Positions 1 through 6,964 of a stretch of 9,659 nt of DNA are shown piece after piece. This DNA is from JBFJVZ01 sp041623895 (lineage in GTDB: Bacteria; Planctomycetota; Planctomycetia; Pirellulales; Pirellulaceae). Position 1 is the first letter of the stretch, and every line of letters starts with the position of its first letter. The stretch lies in contig JBFJVZ010000312.1 in assembly GCA_041623895.1 (NCBI GenBank), forward strand, positions 1 through 9,659, given 5' to 3'. A program made the position numbers and the translations under genes. Below the pieces are notes generated by a model. The model searched no databases, was not told where the DNA came from, and was given only the letters and a program-made list of their open reading frames with translations.

Positions 1-2036
1 AACGGCTCGGTTGCTGATTCATTCGGGACTTCCAAGATCAAATTGTTGATGACCTTGCCCTGATCAACGGCGGATTCACCGCTCACTTGCAGCCACGGCG
101 CCGTTTGTAGAAAGCTATTGTTGTTCAGAACGATGTTGCTCGATTTCACTTTGCCGTTCAGGTGTACATTGATTCCGGTACCACCGTGAAAGATGTTGCG
201 TTCGACGCGCACGTTGGTGGCGGCATGATTGAGTGAAAGATGCGGTGATGGCCCATCAAAGCGATTGTCCTGGATCACAATGTGGGCGGCTTCCAGAGAA
301 TTTGGATCGTCATCGCGACCAATGAAAATGCTGTTTGCACCCACTGATTGGAAGCTGCAATTGCGAACGATCAAAGGTGCATCCGGTTTCCCATGGCATT
401 GTCGCGCCAACAGCACGCTAGCCCACTCGGCCGCTTCGGCTTGTTGAAAAGTGAGATTCACCAATTCGCATCCGGGAACATCCCAATGCATGTACACGCT
501 GTGCGTTTGCGGCCCCGGCTCGATGCGAAATCCTTCCACGCGGACGTCCGGCGTGCCTGCAACCGTGATCACGGCACCCGGTGCGGATGATGTGAGCGTC
601 GCGCCGGCTTCTGAAATTAACTGTAGCCCGGCAAACTTGTCAGCCTTGGCGATAAAGAACGGACCCTCGTATCGACGATCATCCAAGACGCGAATGATGT
701 CATTTGGCGTTGCCGCTTCGATCGCTTGTTGTAATGACTCAAAGTCTGCTTCTTGTCCGACGGTAATCGTTTCAGCGGCTGCCGGATCAGCAATCAATTT
801 GCCGCTTGACTCACTCTGCTCGTCTGTCGATCGCTGCTCAGAATCTGCAGCAATCGCTTCGGACGGGTTGTTGTCGCGCCATAAGGACGAAAAAGCATAC
901 ATGCCGCCGCCGGCCAATACCAAGAGTGCCAGCGAAGCAAATAGCCACTTCGTTTGACGCTGCGACCGTTCCAAGGCGGGACTCCTGGTTTCGATCGTCG
1001 TCTCGGTGGAACGCGCTCGGTTGACTGCGGGAAGATGTTTGGTTAGCTCGTCACACAAATCTTCGGCGCTACTGAAACGCTGGTCGGGCGACTTTTCCAA
1101 CAGGCGGTCAATGATCTGAATCAAATAGCTTGGGGTCTTGGGGGCAATCCCGCTTAACGGCTTGTGCGGTTCGTCCTTGACACATCGCGCTGTCGCGATC
1201 GCGCCGGCGCGTCGGAACGGCGATCGGCCTGCGATCATCGCGTACATCACGCAACCAACACTGAACAAGTCGCTGCGCCCGTCCAAGTCCTCGCCCGAGA
1301 CCTGTTCGGGTGACATGTAGGCGGGTGTGCCGACCAGGTCACCCATCGAAGTCAGGTCAGAGTTTTCCAACGCCAGCCGGGCCAACCCGAAGTCGGTGAT
1401 CTTGACGCGTTCGATGCCGTCTTCCAGTAAGATGTTCGACGGCTTGATGTCACGGTGAATGATTCCGCGGCGGTGTGCCGCCGCCAAACCATCACAGATC
1501 TGCATCGTAATCCGCACAATATCGCTGGGGTCCAACGGCGCATCGGCTTCGATCCGGTTTTGCAATGTCCGGCCTTCGACATACTCCATCACCAAGAACG
1601 GCGTGCCATCCTTTTCGGAGACAGCATGGATGGTGATCACATTAGGATGGTTGATTGTTGCGGCGGATCGAGCTTCGCGGACAAATCGTTGCTTGGCCCG
1701 GGGGCTATTGGTCAGCTGCGACGACATCAACTTGATCGCCACGTTGCGATGCAACTGCTCGTCAAAAGCGCGAACCACAACCCCCATGCCGCCGCGGCCG
1801 ACAACGTTCAAGACCTCGTAAGCCGACAGTCTGCCCAGGGAGCCATCTCGTGTTGGCGCTGATAGCTCAAGTCCGATTTCAAAGTTTTTGGCCAGTTCCA
1901 CGTAAGTTCGATCTTCGGACGCAGCGTGCTCCTTCAGTTTTTGTGTTTTCCCGCCGGAGTCATGATCGTGCTCCGTTGCTGGAGACGCATCTTTTTCCGC
2001 CGACGGCGTTGTGCGGGTCTTCTCGTGCTCGTTCAT
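1..2036 (-). CDS. Transmembrane Ser/Thr protein kinase with extracytoplasmic beta-helix domain (C-terminus cut by window edge)
   Basis: The frame reads open from ATG at 2036 to the left edge: 678 codons with no stop, so the C-terminus is missing. An in-frame TGA four codons upstream fixes this ATG as the first possible start. A polar tail of about 70 residues precedes a complete Hanks-type (PknB-like) kinase domain, about 72-335. It has the Gly loop GRGGMG (80-85), VAIK lysine K102, catalytic HRDIKPSN (194-201, D196), DFG (215-217) and GTPAYMSPE, with SPE in place of APE (244 is the Glu). One hydrophobic segment follows at about 364-383. From about 423 onward there is a right-handed parallel beta-helix region (pectate-lyase/NosD-like) opening with an AI-x-AA-x-P-x-D-x-I pattern and rich in N-x-x-F turns. 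The kinase domain is inferred to be cytoplasmic and the helix outside, so the protein probably senses a polysaccharide or surface ligand and phosphorylates cytoplasmic targets. All catalytic residues are present, so it should be active. It lies 284 nt downstream of the M50-HlyD gene on the same strand; co-transcription is possible but unproven. Confidence 0.93.
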   Translation of the reverse strand, partial: MNEHEKTRTTPSAEKDASPATEHDHDSGGKTQKLKEHAASEDRTYVELAKNFEIGLELSAPTRDGSLGRLSAYEVLNVVGRGGMGVVVRAFDEQLHRNVAIKLMSSQLTNSPRAKQRFVREARSAATINHPNVITIHAVSEKDGTPFLVMEYVEGRTLQNRIEADAPLDPSDIVRITMQICDGLAAAHRRGIIHRDIKPSNILLEDGIERVKITDFGLARLALENSDLTSMGDLVGTPAYMSPEQVSGEDLDGRSDLFSVGCVMYAMIAGRSPFRRAGAIATARCVKDEPHKPLSGIAPKTPSYLIQIIDRLLEKSPDQRFSSAEDLCDELTKHLPAVNRARSTETTIETRSPALERSQRQTKWLFASLALLVLAGGGMYAFSSLWRDNNPSEAIAADSEQRSTDEQSESSGKLIADPAAAETITVGQEADFESLQQAIEAATPNDIIRVLDDRRYEGPFFIAKADKFAGLQLISEAGATLTSSAPGAVITVAGTPDVRVEGFRIEPGPQTHSVYMHWDVPGCELVNLTFQQAEAAEWASVLLARQCHGKPDAPLIVRNCSFQSVGANSIFIGRDDDPNSLEAAHIVIQDNRFDGPSPHLSLNHAATNVRVERNIFHGGTGINVHLNGKVKSSNIVLNNNSFLQTAPWLQVSGESAVDQGKVINNLILEVPNESATEP

Positions 2037-2320
2037 CGAGTGCTTTCAGAATCGATTGGGGCTCCGGCAAAGCAAGCGAGACCAATTCTAAACCAAGCGA
2101 TAGCGGCAAAGAACGCGATCAGCCGCAAAAAAGCCGAGCCCGAAAAGGTTCGAGACGGGCAACGGCAAGATTGACTGCGTGCCTGGGCGGTGCGGGAGGA
2201 GCTGGAAGCGATTTCCGTGTTGTGTCGTTGACCGAGTAGATTTTGTGCGAGAACTTGCGGGACTTAGGTCGCAATGTGCTGCCGGAACGGCGCAAATGTT
2301 ATTTGTAGTCGTCCCTGGCA
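2037..2320 (-). other. Intergenic leader upstream of the kinase gene
   Basis: These 284 nt separate the M50-HlyD stop from the kinase start. I see no conserved RNA, no hairpin followed by a T-run, and no convincing promoter. A 77-codon frame (2321 to 2088) begins at a TAATG overlap with the upstream stop, but its composition does not look protein-like. The stretch most likely holds the kinase promoter or an untranslated spacer. Confidence 0.5.
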
Positions 2321-4546
2321 TTAGCGAATGCGGATGAGTTCGGCTAAGAACCGTGACAACCGTTGCCAGGTGGTACGACTTCCCACATGGATTTTTGCGC
2401 GACCGCGAAAGCCGGACATTAATCGCTGCTGGTCGTTGGCCAATACGACGCGGGCCTGGTAAGACGCGCTGGTGGGGCGTTGCGTGCCCGCCGGGTCGGC
2501 TTCGGTTGTCAGATCGCCACCCGCTTCGTTGGATAGTTCACGAGGCGCGACTTTGACATCAATCCGCGCGACTTCGTCAATACGACCGCTCCATGTTTCG
2601 CTGGGATACTCATCTAACTTGATTTCGACCTCCTGGCCAACTTGCACAAACTCAATCTGGCCTTGATCGATGACCAAAGTTGCTTCCATGTTCTGCGGAT
2701 CACCAATCAGGCAAAACAACGTGCCGGGTTCGAGCCAGCGATGCAAATGTCGTTTATCCAGCACCGTACCAGGCCACTGGGCAAACGCTCCCTGATCAGG
2801 TGTCTCGGCCGGCATTTGCGGCGGCGGCATGACCATTCCGGCCGCTCCGGAAACCAGTGTCAAGCGGCGCTCATCTTCTCGCAGATGCATCAGTTGTTGG
2901 TCAAGACTCGCCAAGGCTTCGATGGTATGCGGGATTTCCTGTGCGGCATCTTGGTCGGATCGCTGACGGCGGAGATTCTGCAGATGATTCTCGGTCCGCT
3001 CACGTTCGCCAACCAGCCGCGTGATTTGAAACGCGATCTCGGGATTTCGCAAGCGAGCGAGTTCCTGACCGGGCTCGACCGGGCTGCCTTCGGCGACAGA
3101 GACACTCTCCAGGATTCCCGCCACCGAGACGTAATTTCTTTCGGGCTCGCGGGGCTGAATGACGACGGAAGTCATCACGTGATGGGGCAGCGGCACCGTT
3201 GTGGCGAGCAGCAGTAAGAGTGCGATCGCGGTAACCGTAAGCGACAGGCGGCGTTTGTTCACTTGTTGAATTCTCCCGGGAACGCGAAAGAAGCGAATCG
3301 CCTGCCACGCTGGCATCACTACCATGCCGATCAGCGATACCGCGATCAACACGTGAGCAAGGGCCTGCAGGCCATAAGGTCGAAAAACTTCGGACAGAAA
3401 CCAGAGGATGATAATCAGGATAAACCAGCGATAGAAAAACGAGGCCACGGCGTAGACCGCGAACATCCTACGGCGGTGCGATGGCAAGTTTGCGTCCCGC
3501 TTCCAAGGCAGCCCCAGACAAACTTGTCTCAACAGTCCGACCAACGCGTTCCGAGACTTCTGACGCAGGTTGGGGACCTCCAGAATGTCGGCAAGAATGT
3601 AGTAGCCGTCGTAGCGCAACAACGGGTTGCTGTTAAAAAAGAGTGTCGAGAGCGAGCAAATGAACATGATGTTCAGACTGGTGTAGTGCACGAACCCCGG
3701 TTCGGTATTCCACCACAGGAAGGTACAGATCGCTGCCAGCACGATTTCCACATACATTCCCGCAGCACCAATGGCGGCGCGGTGCCACTTGTTGGGCAAG
3801 ATCCACGAGTCGGAGGTGTCGCAGTACAGACAGGGCGTGAACACCAGCAGCATGACGCCGATCTCGTGGCACTCGCCGCCGAAATGTTTGCAAGTCAGTC
3901 CATGTCCGATTTCGTGCAAAACTTTGGCCAACGCCAAAGCAACCATCAGGCCGAGAACATTGTTGGCGTTAAAGAACTGGTAGAAGTCCGGCAGCTTCTG
4001 ATAAAAGTCATTGAAGTGAACGGTTACCAGCGACAGTGCACTGACGACCAGCATGATGCACAGGCCGACGCACCAGCGACTGTAAAACCAGCGGAATTTA
4101 GGATACAGCCAGGTGAGAAATCGTTCGGGGTCCACACCCGGCAGTCGCAGGAACAAGATACTGGACAATTGGCCCAGCACGCGTTTTCGACGCTGCTCGC
4201 CCCGGCGTTTGAAAAGCTGATGGCCCTGTCCCGGAGCATCGGCCAGCACCAGGCCGGACTGGTGAAGTGTCCAGATCAACGACTGGAGTTCACGGTAGGT
4301 GGTATTGATTTTCGGAAAACGGCGATCGAGGTTTTGCTTGATCTCGTGCAGGCTAACGGCCCCATCCAGCATTCGCAGTGCGGTACAGGCTTCCTCGCGA
4401 AAACGAAAATACTTTAGCGCCACAGGATCTTTGACCAACCACCATCTTTCCCCGTGATACGTTTGGCAGTGGTACTGCAGATCACGACGCGCGCGGATCA
4501 GCAGCGGCCGATGCTCAAGCGTGCTTGTCGCGCTGCCGTTACTCAT
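2321..4546 (-). CDS. PqqD-like / M50 (site-2-protease-type) metalloprotease / HlyD-like adaptor fusion
   Basis: This is a 741-residue multi-pass membrane protein with three parts. (1) Residues about 15-104 resemble a PqqD-type winged-helix peptide-binding domain, with the pattern W-L-V-K-D-P, K-Y-F-R-F then L-D-G. (2) Residues about 155-452 hold roughly seven or eight hydrophobic segments with both M50 motifs: zinc-binding HEIGH (211-215, E212 catalytic) and the second-site N-x-N-P-x(4)-D-G (305-314, D313 the likely third zinc ligand). The YCDTSDSWILP stretch (241-251) lies between the two motifs. (3) After a last membrane segment (about 433-452), residues 468-725 form an HlyD/RND-adaptor-like region: a lipoyl half, a short coiled coil (about 502-565), a second lipoyl half and a beta-barrel. 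The active-site motifs are intact, so it may cleave a membrane or peptide substrate; a purely structural transport role is the alternative. It starts 71 nt after the GAF-HlyD gene and probably shares its transcript. No other start codon lies in frame within that gap. Confidence 0.9.
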   Translation of the reverse strand: MSNGSATSTLEHRPLLIRARRDLQYHCQTYHGERWWLVKDPVALKYFRFREEACTALRMLDGAVSLHEIKQNLDRRFPKINTTYRELQSLIWTLHQSGLVLADAPGQGHQLFKRRGEQRRKRVLGQLSSILFLRLPGVDPERFLTWLYPKFRWFYSRWCVGLCIMLVVSALSLVTVHFNDFYQKLPDFYQFFNANNVLGLMVALALAKVLHEIGHGLTCKHFGGECHEIGVMLLVFTPCLYCDTSDSWILPNKWHRAAIGAAGMYVEIVLAAICTFLWWNTEPGFVHYTSLNIMFICSLSTLFFNSNPLLRYDGYYILADILEVPNLRQKSRNALVGLLRQVCLGLPWKRDANLPSHRRRMFAVYAVASFFYRWFILIIILWFLSEVFRPYGLQALAHVLIAVSLIGMVVMPAWQAIRFFRVPGRIQQVNKRRLSLTVTAIALLLLLATTVPLPHHVMTSVVIQPREPERNYVSVAGILESVSVAEGSPVEPGQELARLRNPEIAFQITRLVGERERTENHLQNLRRQRSDQDAAQEIPHTIEALASLDQQLMHLREDERRLTLVSGAAGMVMPPPQMPAETPDQGAFAQWPGTVLDKRHLHRWLEPGTLFCLIGDPQNMEATLVIDQGQIEFVQVGQEVEIKLDEYPSETWSGRIDEVARIDVKVAPRELSNEAGGDLTTEADPAGTQRPTSASYQARVVLANDQQRLMSGFRGRAKIHVGSRTTWQRLSRFLAELIRIR

Positions 4547-4551
4547 CAGTA

Positions 4552-4555
4552 CCTT
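4552..4555 (-). promoter_or_regulatory. Probable Shine-Dalgarno site of the M50-HlyD gene
   Basis: AAGG sits 5 nt before the ATG at 4546. The spacing is slightly short but workable. It is the only recognisable ribosome-binding site among the four genes and supports the ATG chosen. The rest of the 71-nt gap (4547-4617) shows no promoter or terminator. Confidence 0.4.
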
Positions 4556-4617
4556 GCCACTTTGAACGCTTGATATGGATCGAGCAAACAGCCGCCCACC
4601 GCAAATCTGAATTGCCC

Positions 4618-6573
4618 TTAAAAACGAAAGAGCACGCGTGACTGAACAAACTCAAACACTTCGTGCAACCACACGTAGCCGACGGATGCCCGACCGCAGT
4701 GAATCTTGGCCATGACCTTGACTCCGGGAGGCGACTGCTTGATGTCCGCCTCCTCAATCGCAACCGTGACGGGCAATGCCAGACCCACTTGTTCGTCCAC
4801 GACCGTCGCGCGGCCGATCTTTTGCACGGTGCCCTTTAATTGTTGACCGGGATCAGTCGCCAGAATGTAAGAGACTTGTAATGGCTCGCTCTGCCGCAGC
4901 TGCGCATCTCGCAGGTGGCCGGCGCGGCGGTCGCTGAGCAACAATTCGACAATCCAGGGACCTTCGGTTGACGCCAGCGTCATCAGGATGTCGCCACGGG
5001 TAACGGGCCGCGCCGTCAGCAGGTTTTCCAGGTCCCAAGTGGTCACGTCGCCGCTAATCGGACTTCTTACCACGAGGCTTTCTTTACGTTCCAACAACAA
5101 CTCTTGTTGTTGTTGCAGACTGTTTAACCAGCGGCGCAGTTCTTCCTCTTCCGCGGCAAACTGATTCAACCGAGTAGAATCACCGGCGGACGTCGTGGAG
5201 TTAGCGACCCGCGCTGATTTCGTTGCCACCAGTTTTTTGCTGGTTGTTTCCAACTCGCCGCGGATTTCCGCCAACTTCAGATCAATCTCAGAATTTCGCA
5301 AGCTCGCCAAGACTTCGCCGCGGCGAACCGTCGAGCCGTGCTTGACCTTTAACTGATCGACCACACCGTCCGCTTCGGCGAAAACATATCGTCGCCGCTC
5401 CGGCTGCAACGTCCCTTCTGCCGACAGTTCAAAGTCGGCGGGGATGAAGATCAGACCAAGCGTGACCGCTACCAACATCAGGATGGCCATCATCGTCTTG
5501 GACAAGTACTTCGCGCTCAACAGCTTGCCGATCGTGGCCCACACGGGCAGCAAGAAAACCTGTTGATGCTGCAGCGCATTGCCCAGACCGGCGCCGGCGT
5601 GCTGTGCGACCGATCTGACCAACTGATTGGGCAGCGGATCACCCGAAAACTGCTCAACGACCATGGCGCCAATGACTTCTTCCACAGCAGAAGTGTGCTC
5701 TTCGTCCTCGGCCATGTCTTTCGACTTGATCAAAGGCACGATCAACAGCGAATTTGCCTCGGCAATATCAATGTACGACTCGACGGCTTCTTCCAACTGT
5801 GGCGCCAACTCGGCTTCCGGCGTTGGATAATGAAATGGCTCGCCCAATACCAGGACCTTGGCAACCAGATCTTGAAGCAGCACGATCAAATTGGAACGTC
5901 GATTGACCGAGGCATGTCCGCTGACGGAGGTGACCCGATACTTACGGCCACGTCGCACCAAAACGGTCACTCGGTCGCAGCCGATTATCCGCCGTCCTTC
6001 GTTTGCAATCGTGTATGACGTCTCGATCGGATGCAACGACGAATGCACCGATTGGGAGAACAAGTCAAATTGTTCCCACCAGTCTTGCTGCGCGCGGAGG
6101 ACACGCAATTCAGACTGCCGATGAAATTGACCGGCGACTCCAGCCACCGAACGAAGTAGCCGCAAGCTCATCTCACGCTCGGCGGGATCTGCGTCGGCGG
6201 CGTGAAACGACTCGATCAGGGCAACCACCGTATCGTCAACCTTGACCGGACAGATGCCCAACAGGAATTCAGTAGGATTGTCAGTGGGTGTGTTGCCTGA
6301 CTTCGGTACGACGTATGCCGACTGCCCCGCGCGGCGAACTTTTTCCAGCAGTGAATGATGACGCTCCAGCTGACCGTTAGCGGGCAAGGCGTCCACGCCG
6401 TATTTGACAAACGGTTTGATCGCTGCGTCGTCACACGTCCAGACTGCCGTCCCCTCGGCCTTCAGTCCTGAGGTCAAACGGGGCAGGAGCTGTTGGTAAA
6501 ACTGTTCGACGTTGTCGGCGCTTTGGGCAAGCTGGGAAAAATCATCAACCAGACTGGGGTTGGCCATCATCAT
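4618..6573 (-). CDS. GAF-domain sensor fused to an HlyD-like periplasmic adaptor
   Basis: This is a 651-residue protein with a single membrane segment. Residues about 20-150 and 175-335 look like two GAF domains; the second has the strand patterns CDRVTVLV and SLLIVPL typical of the fold, the first is more diverged. A hydrophobic segment (about 360-378) is followed by an HlyD/membrane-fusion region: first lipoyl half (about 385-428, containing ADGVVDQL), coiled coil (about 430-500), second lipoyl half (VVRSPISGDV, 501-510) and a beta-barrel to about 625. The inferred topology is GAF domains in the cytoplasm and adaptor in the periplasm. Three consecutive ATGs open the frame, with an in-frame TAA two codons upstream, so the start could be any of 6573, 6570 or 6567. 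There is no Shine-Dalgarno; a run of seven C lies 8-14 nt before the ATG. It is the first gene of the probable operon with the M50-HlyD gene. The GAF ligand is unknown. Its adaptor half resembles that of the downstream protein. Confidence 0.88.
   Translation of the reverse strand: MMMANPSLVDDFSQLAQSADNVEQFYQQLLPRLTSGLKAEGTAVWTCDDAAIKPFVKYGVDALPANGQLERHHSLLEKVRRAGQSAYVVPKSGNTPTDNPTEFLLGICPVKVDDTVVALIESFHAADADPAEREMSLRLLRSVAGVAGQFHRQSELRVLRAQQDWWEQFDLFSQSVHSSLHPIETSYTIANEGRRIIGCDRVTVLVRRGRKYRVTSVSGHASVNRRSNLIVLLQDLVAKVLVLGEPFHYPTPEAELAPQLEEAVESYIDIAEANSLLIVPLIKSKDMAEDEEHTSAVEEVIGAMVVEQFSGDPLPNQLVRSVAQHAGAGLGNALQHQQVFLLPVWATIGKLLSAKYLSKTMMAILMLVAVTLGLIFIPADFELSAEGTLQPERRRYVFAEADGVVDQLKVKHGSTVRRGEVLASLRNSEIDLKLAEIRGELETTSKKLVATKSARVANSTTSAGDSTRLNQFAAEEEELRRWLNSLQQQQELLLERKESLVVRSPISGDVTTWDLENLLTARPVTRGDILMTLASTEGPWIVELLLSDRRAGHLRDAQLRQSEPLQVSYILATDPGQQLKGTVQKIGRATVVDEQVGLALPVTVAIEEADIKQSPPGVKVMAKIHCGRASVGYVWLHEVFEFVQSRVLFRF
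5092..5115. repeat. Perfect 10-bp inverted repeat inside the GAF-HlyD gene
   Basis: The arms CAACAACAAC (5092-5101) and GTTGTTGTTG (5106-5115) flank the 4-nt loop TCTT. In the mRNA this would be a 10-bp hairpin made by four CAA (Gln 487-490) codons, one GAG and three TTG (Leu) codons in the adaptor coiled coil. It may be only a by-product of the QQQQELLL sequence. Confidence 0.6.
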
Positions 6574-6606
6574 TCTTTAAGGGGGGGAACATCAAGCTGC
6601 GACTCC

Positions 6607-6633
6607 ATATTAGCCACCGACTGATGGAGACAA
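6607..6633 (-). promoter_or_regulatory. Weak candidate promoter for the GAF-HlyD / M50-HlyD operon
   Basis: On the minus strand, TTGTCT (6633-6628) and TAATAT (6612-6607) are separated by 15 nt. The spacing is short for a housekeeping sigma factor. Transcription would begin near 6600, giving a leader of about 25-30 nt. Planctomycete promoters are poorly defined, so this is only a pointer. Confidence 0.22.
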
Positions 6634-6761
6634 AGCTTTCGAAAACTCGATTCCAAAACCTTCGCCAGATCAAAGTGATGACACGGTTTCCAACCGCGAA
6701 ATCCACTAGGGGTGCGTAGTAAAACGCGGATTTTCCCCGGCAAAACCTCACGGATTATGGC

Positions 6762-6779
6762 TGAAACGAATTTGTTTCA
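6762..6779. promoter_or_regulatory. Near-perfect 18-bp palindrome, candidate operator
   Basis: TGAAACGAATTTGTTTCA pairs in 8 of 9 positions; only the G/T next to the AATT core fails. It lies near the centre of the divergent region and 15 nt upstream of the better rightward promoter candidate. The size and symmetry suit a dimeric DNA-binding regulator. No matching regulator gene is in the window. Confidence 0.4.
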
Positions 6780-6794
6780 TCGGGTGCGGTTTCT

Positions 6795-6823
6795 TTGTGC
6801 AGTTTACGCATTTTTCTTATTGT
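6795..6823 (+). promoter_or_regulatory. Candidate promoter for the giant surface protein gene
   Basis: TTGTGC (6795-6800) and TATTGT (6818-6823) have the ideal 17-nt spacing and lie in an AT-rich stretch just after the palindrome. They match the sigma-70 consensus in 3 and 4 of 6 positions. The leader would be about 135 nt. A second pair of similar quality is listed separately. Confidence 0.28.
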
Positions 6824-6845
6824 GCAGATTGTACCGATTTTTTGC

Positions 6846-6873
6846 TTGTGTCTCCGATGCTGTCGGGTACACT
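6846..6873 (+). promoter_or_regulatory. Alternative candidate promoter for the giant surface protein gene
   Basis: TTGTGT (6846-6851) and TACACT (6868-6873) are spaced by 16 nt. The match to the consensus is as weak as in the pair further upstream. The leader would be about 85 nt. Confidence 0.22.
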
Positions 6874-6964
6874 TTCGACCCGCCAATCTGGCCTGGAAAG
6901 GCGTTCAGGTGAACGGATGGGTTCCGCTGTATTTACTCCCACCTACCCATTTGAGTCGTAACCA

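Larger units (their letters stand above)
6574..6964. promoter_or_regulatory. Divergent intergenic region between the GAF-HlyD operon and the giant surface protein
   Basis: This 391-nt region has no convincing gene. It must hold the start signals for transcription in both directions. It is more AT-rich around 6760-6845 than the flanking genes. It contains an 18-bp near-palindrome (6762-6779), overlapping short palindromes AAAGCTTT and TTTCGAAA (6632-6644), a run of seven G (6581-6587) and several weak promoter-like pairs. Shared regulation of the two transcription units is inference from the arrangement. Confidence 0.6.

Noticed and set aside
451..957. 168-codon open frame on the plus strand
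   Set aside because: It is antisense to the kinase beta-helix and membrane region, and its Ser/Ala/Pro-rich translation resembles no protein family.
2281..2291. GCCG-GAA-CGGC hairpin after the M50-HlyD stop as a terminator
   Set aside because: The stem has only four pairs and no T-run follows on the minus strand.
2088..2321. 77-codon minus-strand frame starting at a TAATG overlap with the M50-HlyD stop
   Set aside because: The overlap would suit translational coupling, but the sequence has no domain, no codon preference like its neighbours and no ribosome-binding site. Conservation in relatives would reverse this.
3263..4417. 384-codon open frame on the plus strand
   Set aside because: It lies antisense to the M50-HlyD gene, whose protein has intact motifs and membrane segments. 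The plus-strand translation is Gln/His/Arg-rich with no recognisable domain and is a by-product of codon bias.
4539..4763. 74-codon minus-strand frame bridging the two adaptor genes
   Set aside because: It overlaps the C-terminus of the GAF-HlyD gene out of frame, and its Ser/Arg-rich translation is not protein-like.
5563..6018. 151-codon open frame on the plus strand
   Set aside because: It is antisense to the GAF-domain coding region and has no recognisable motif.
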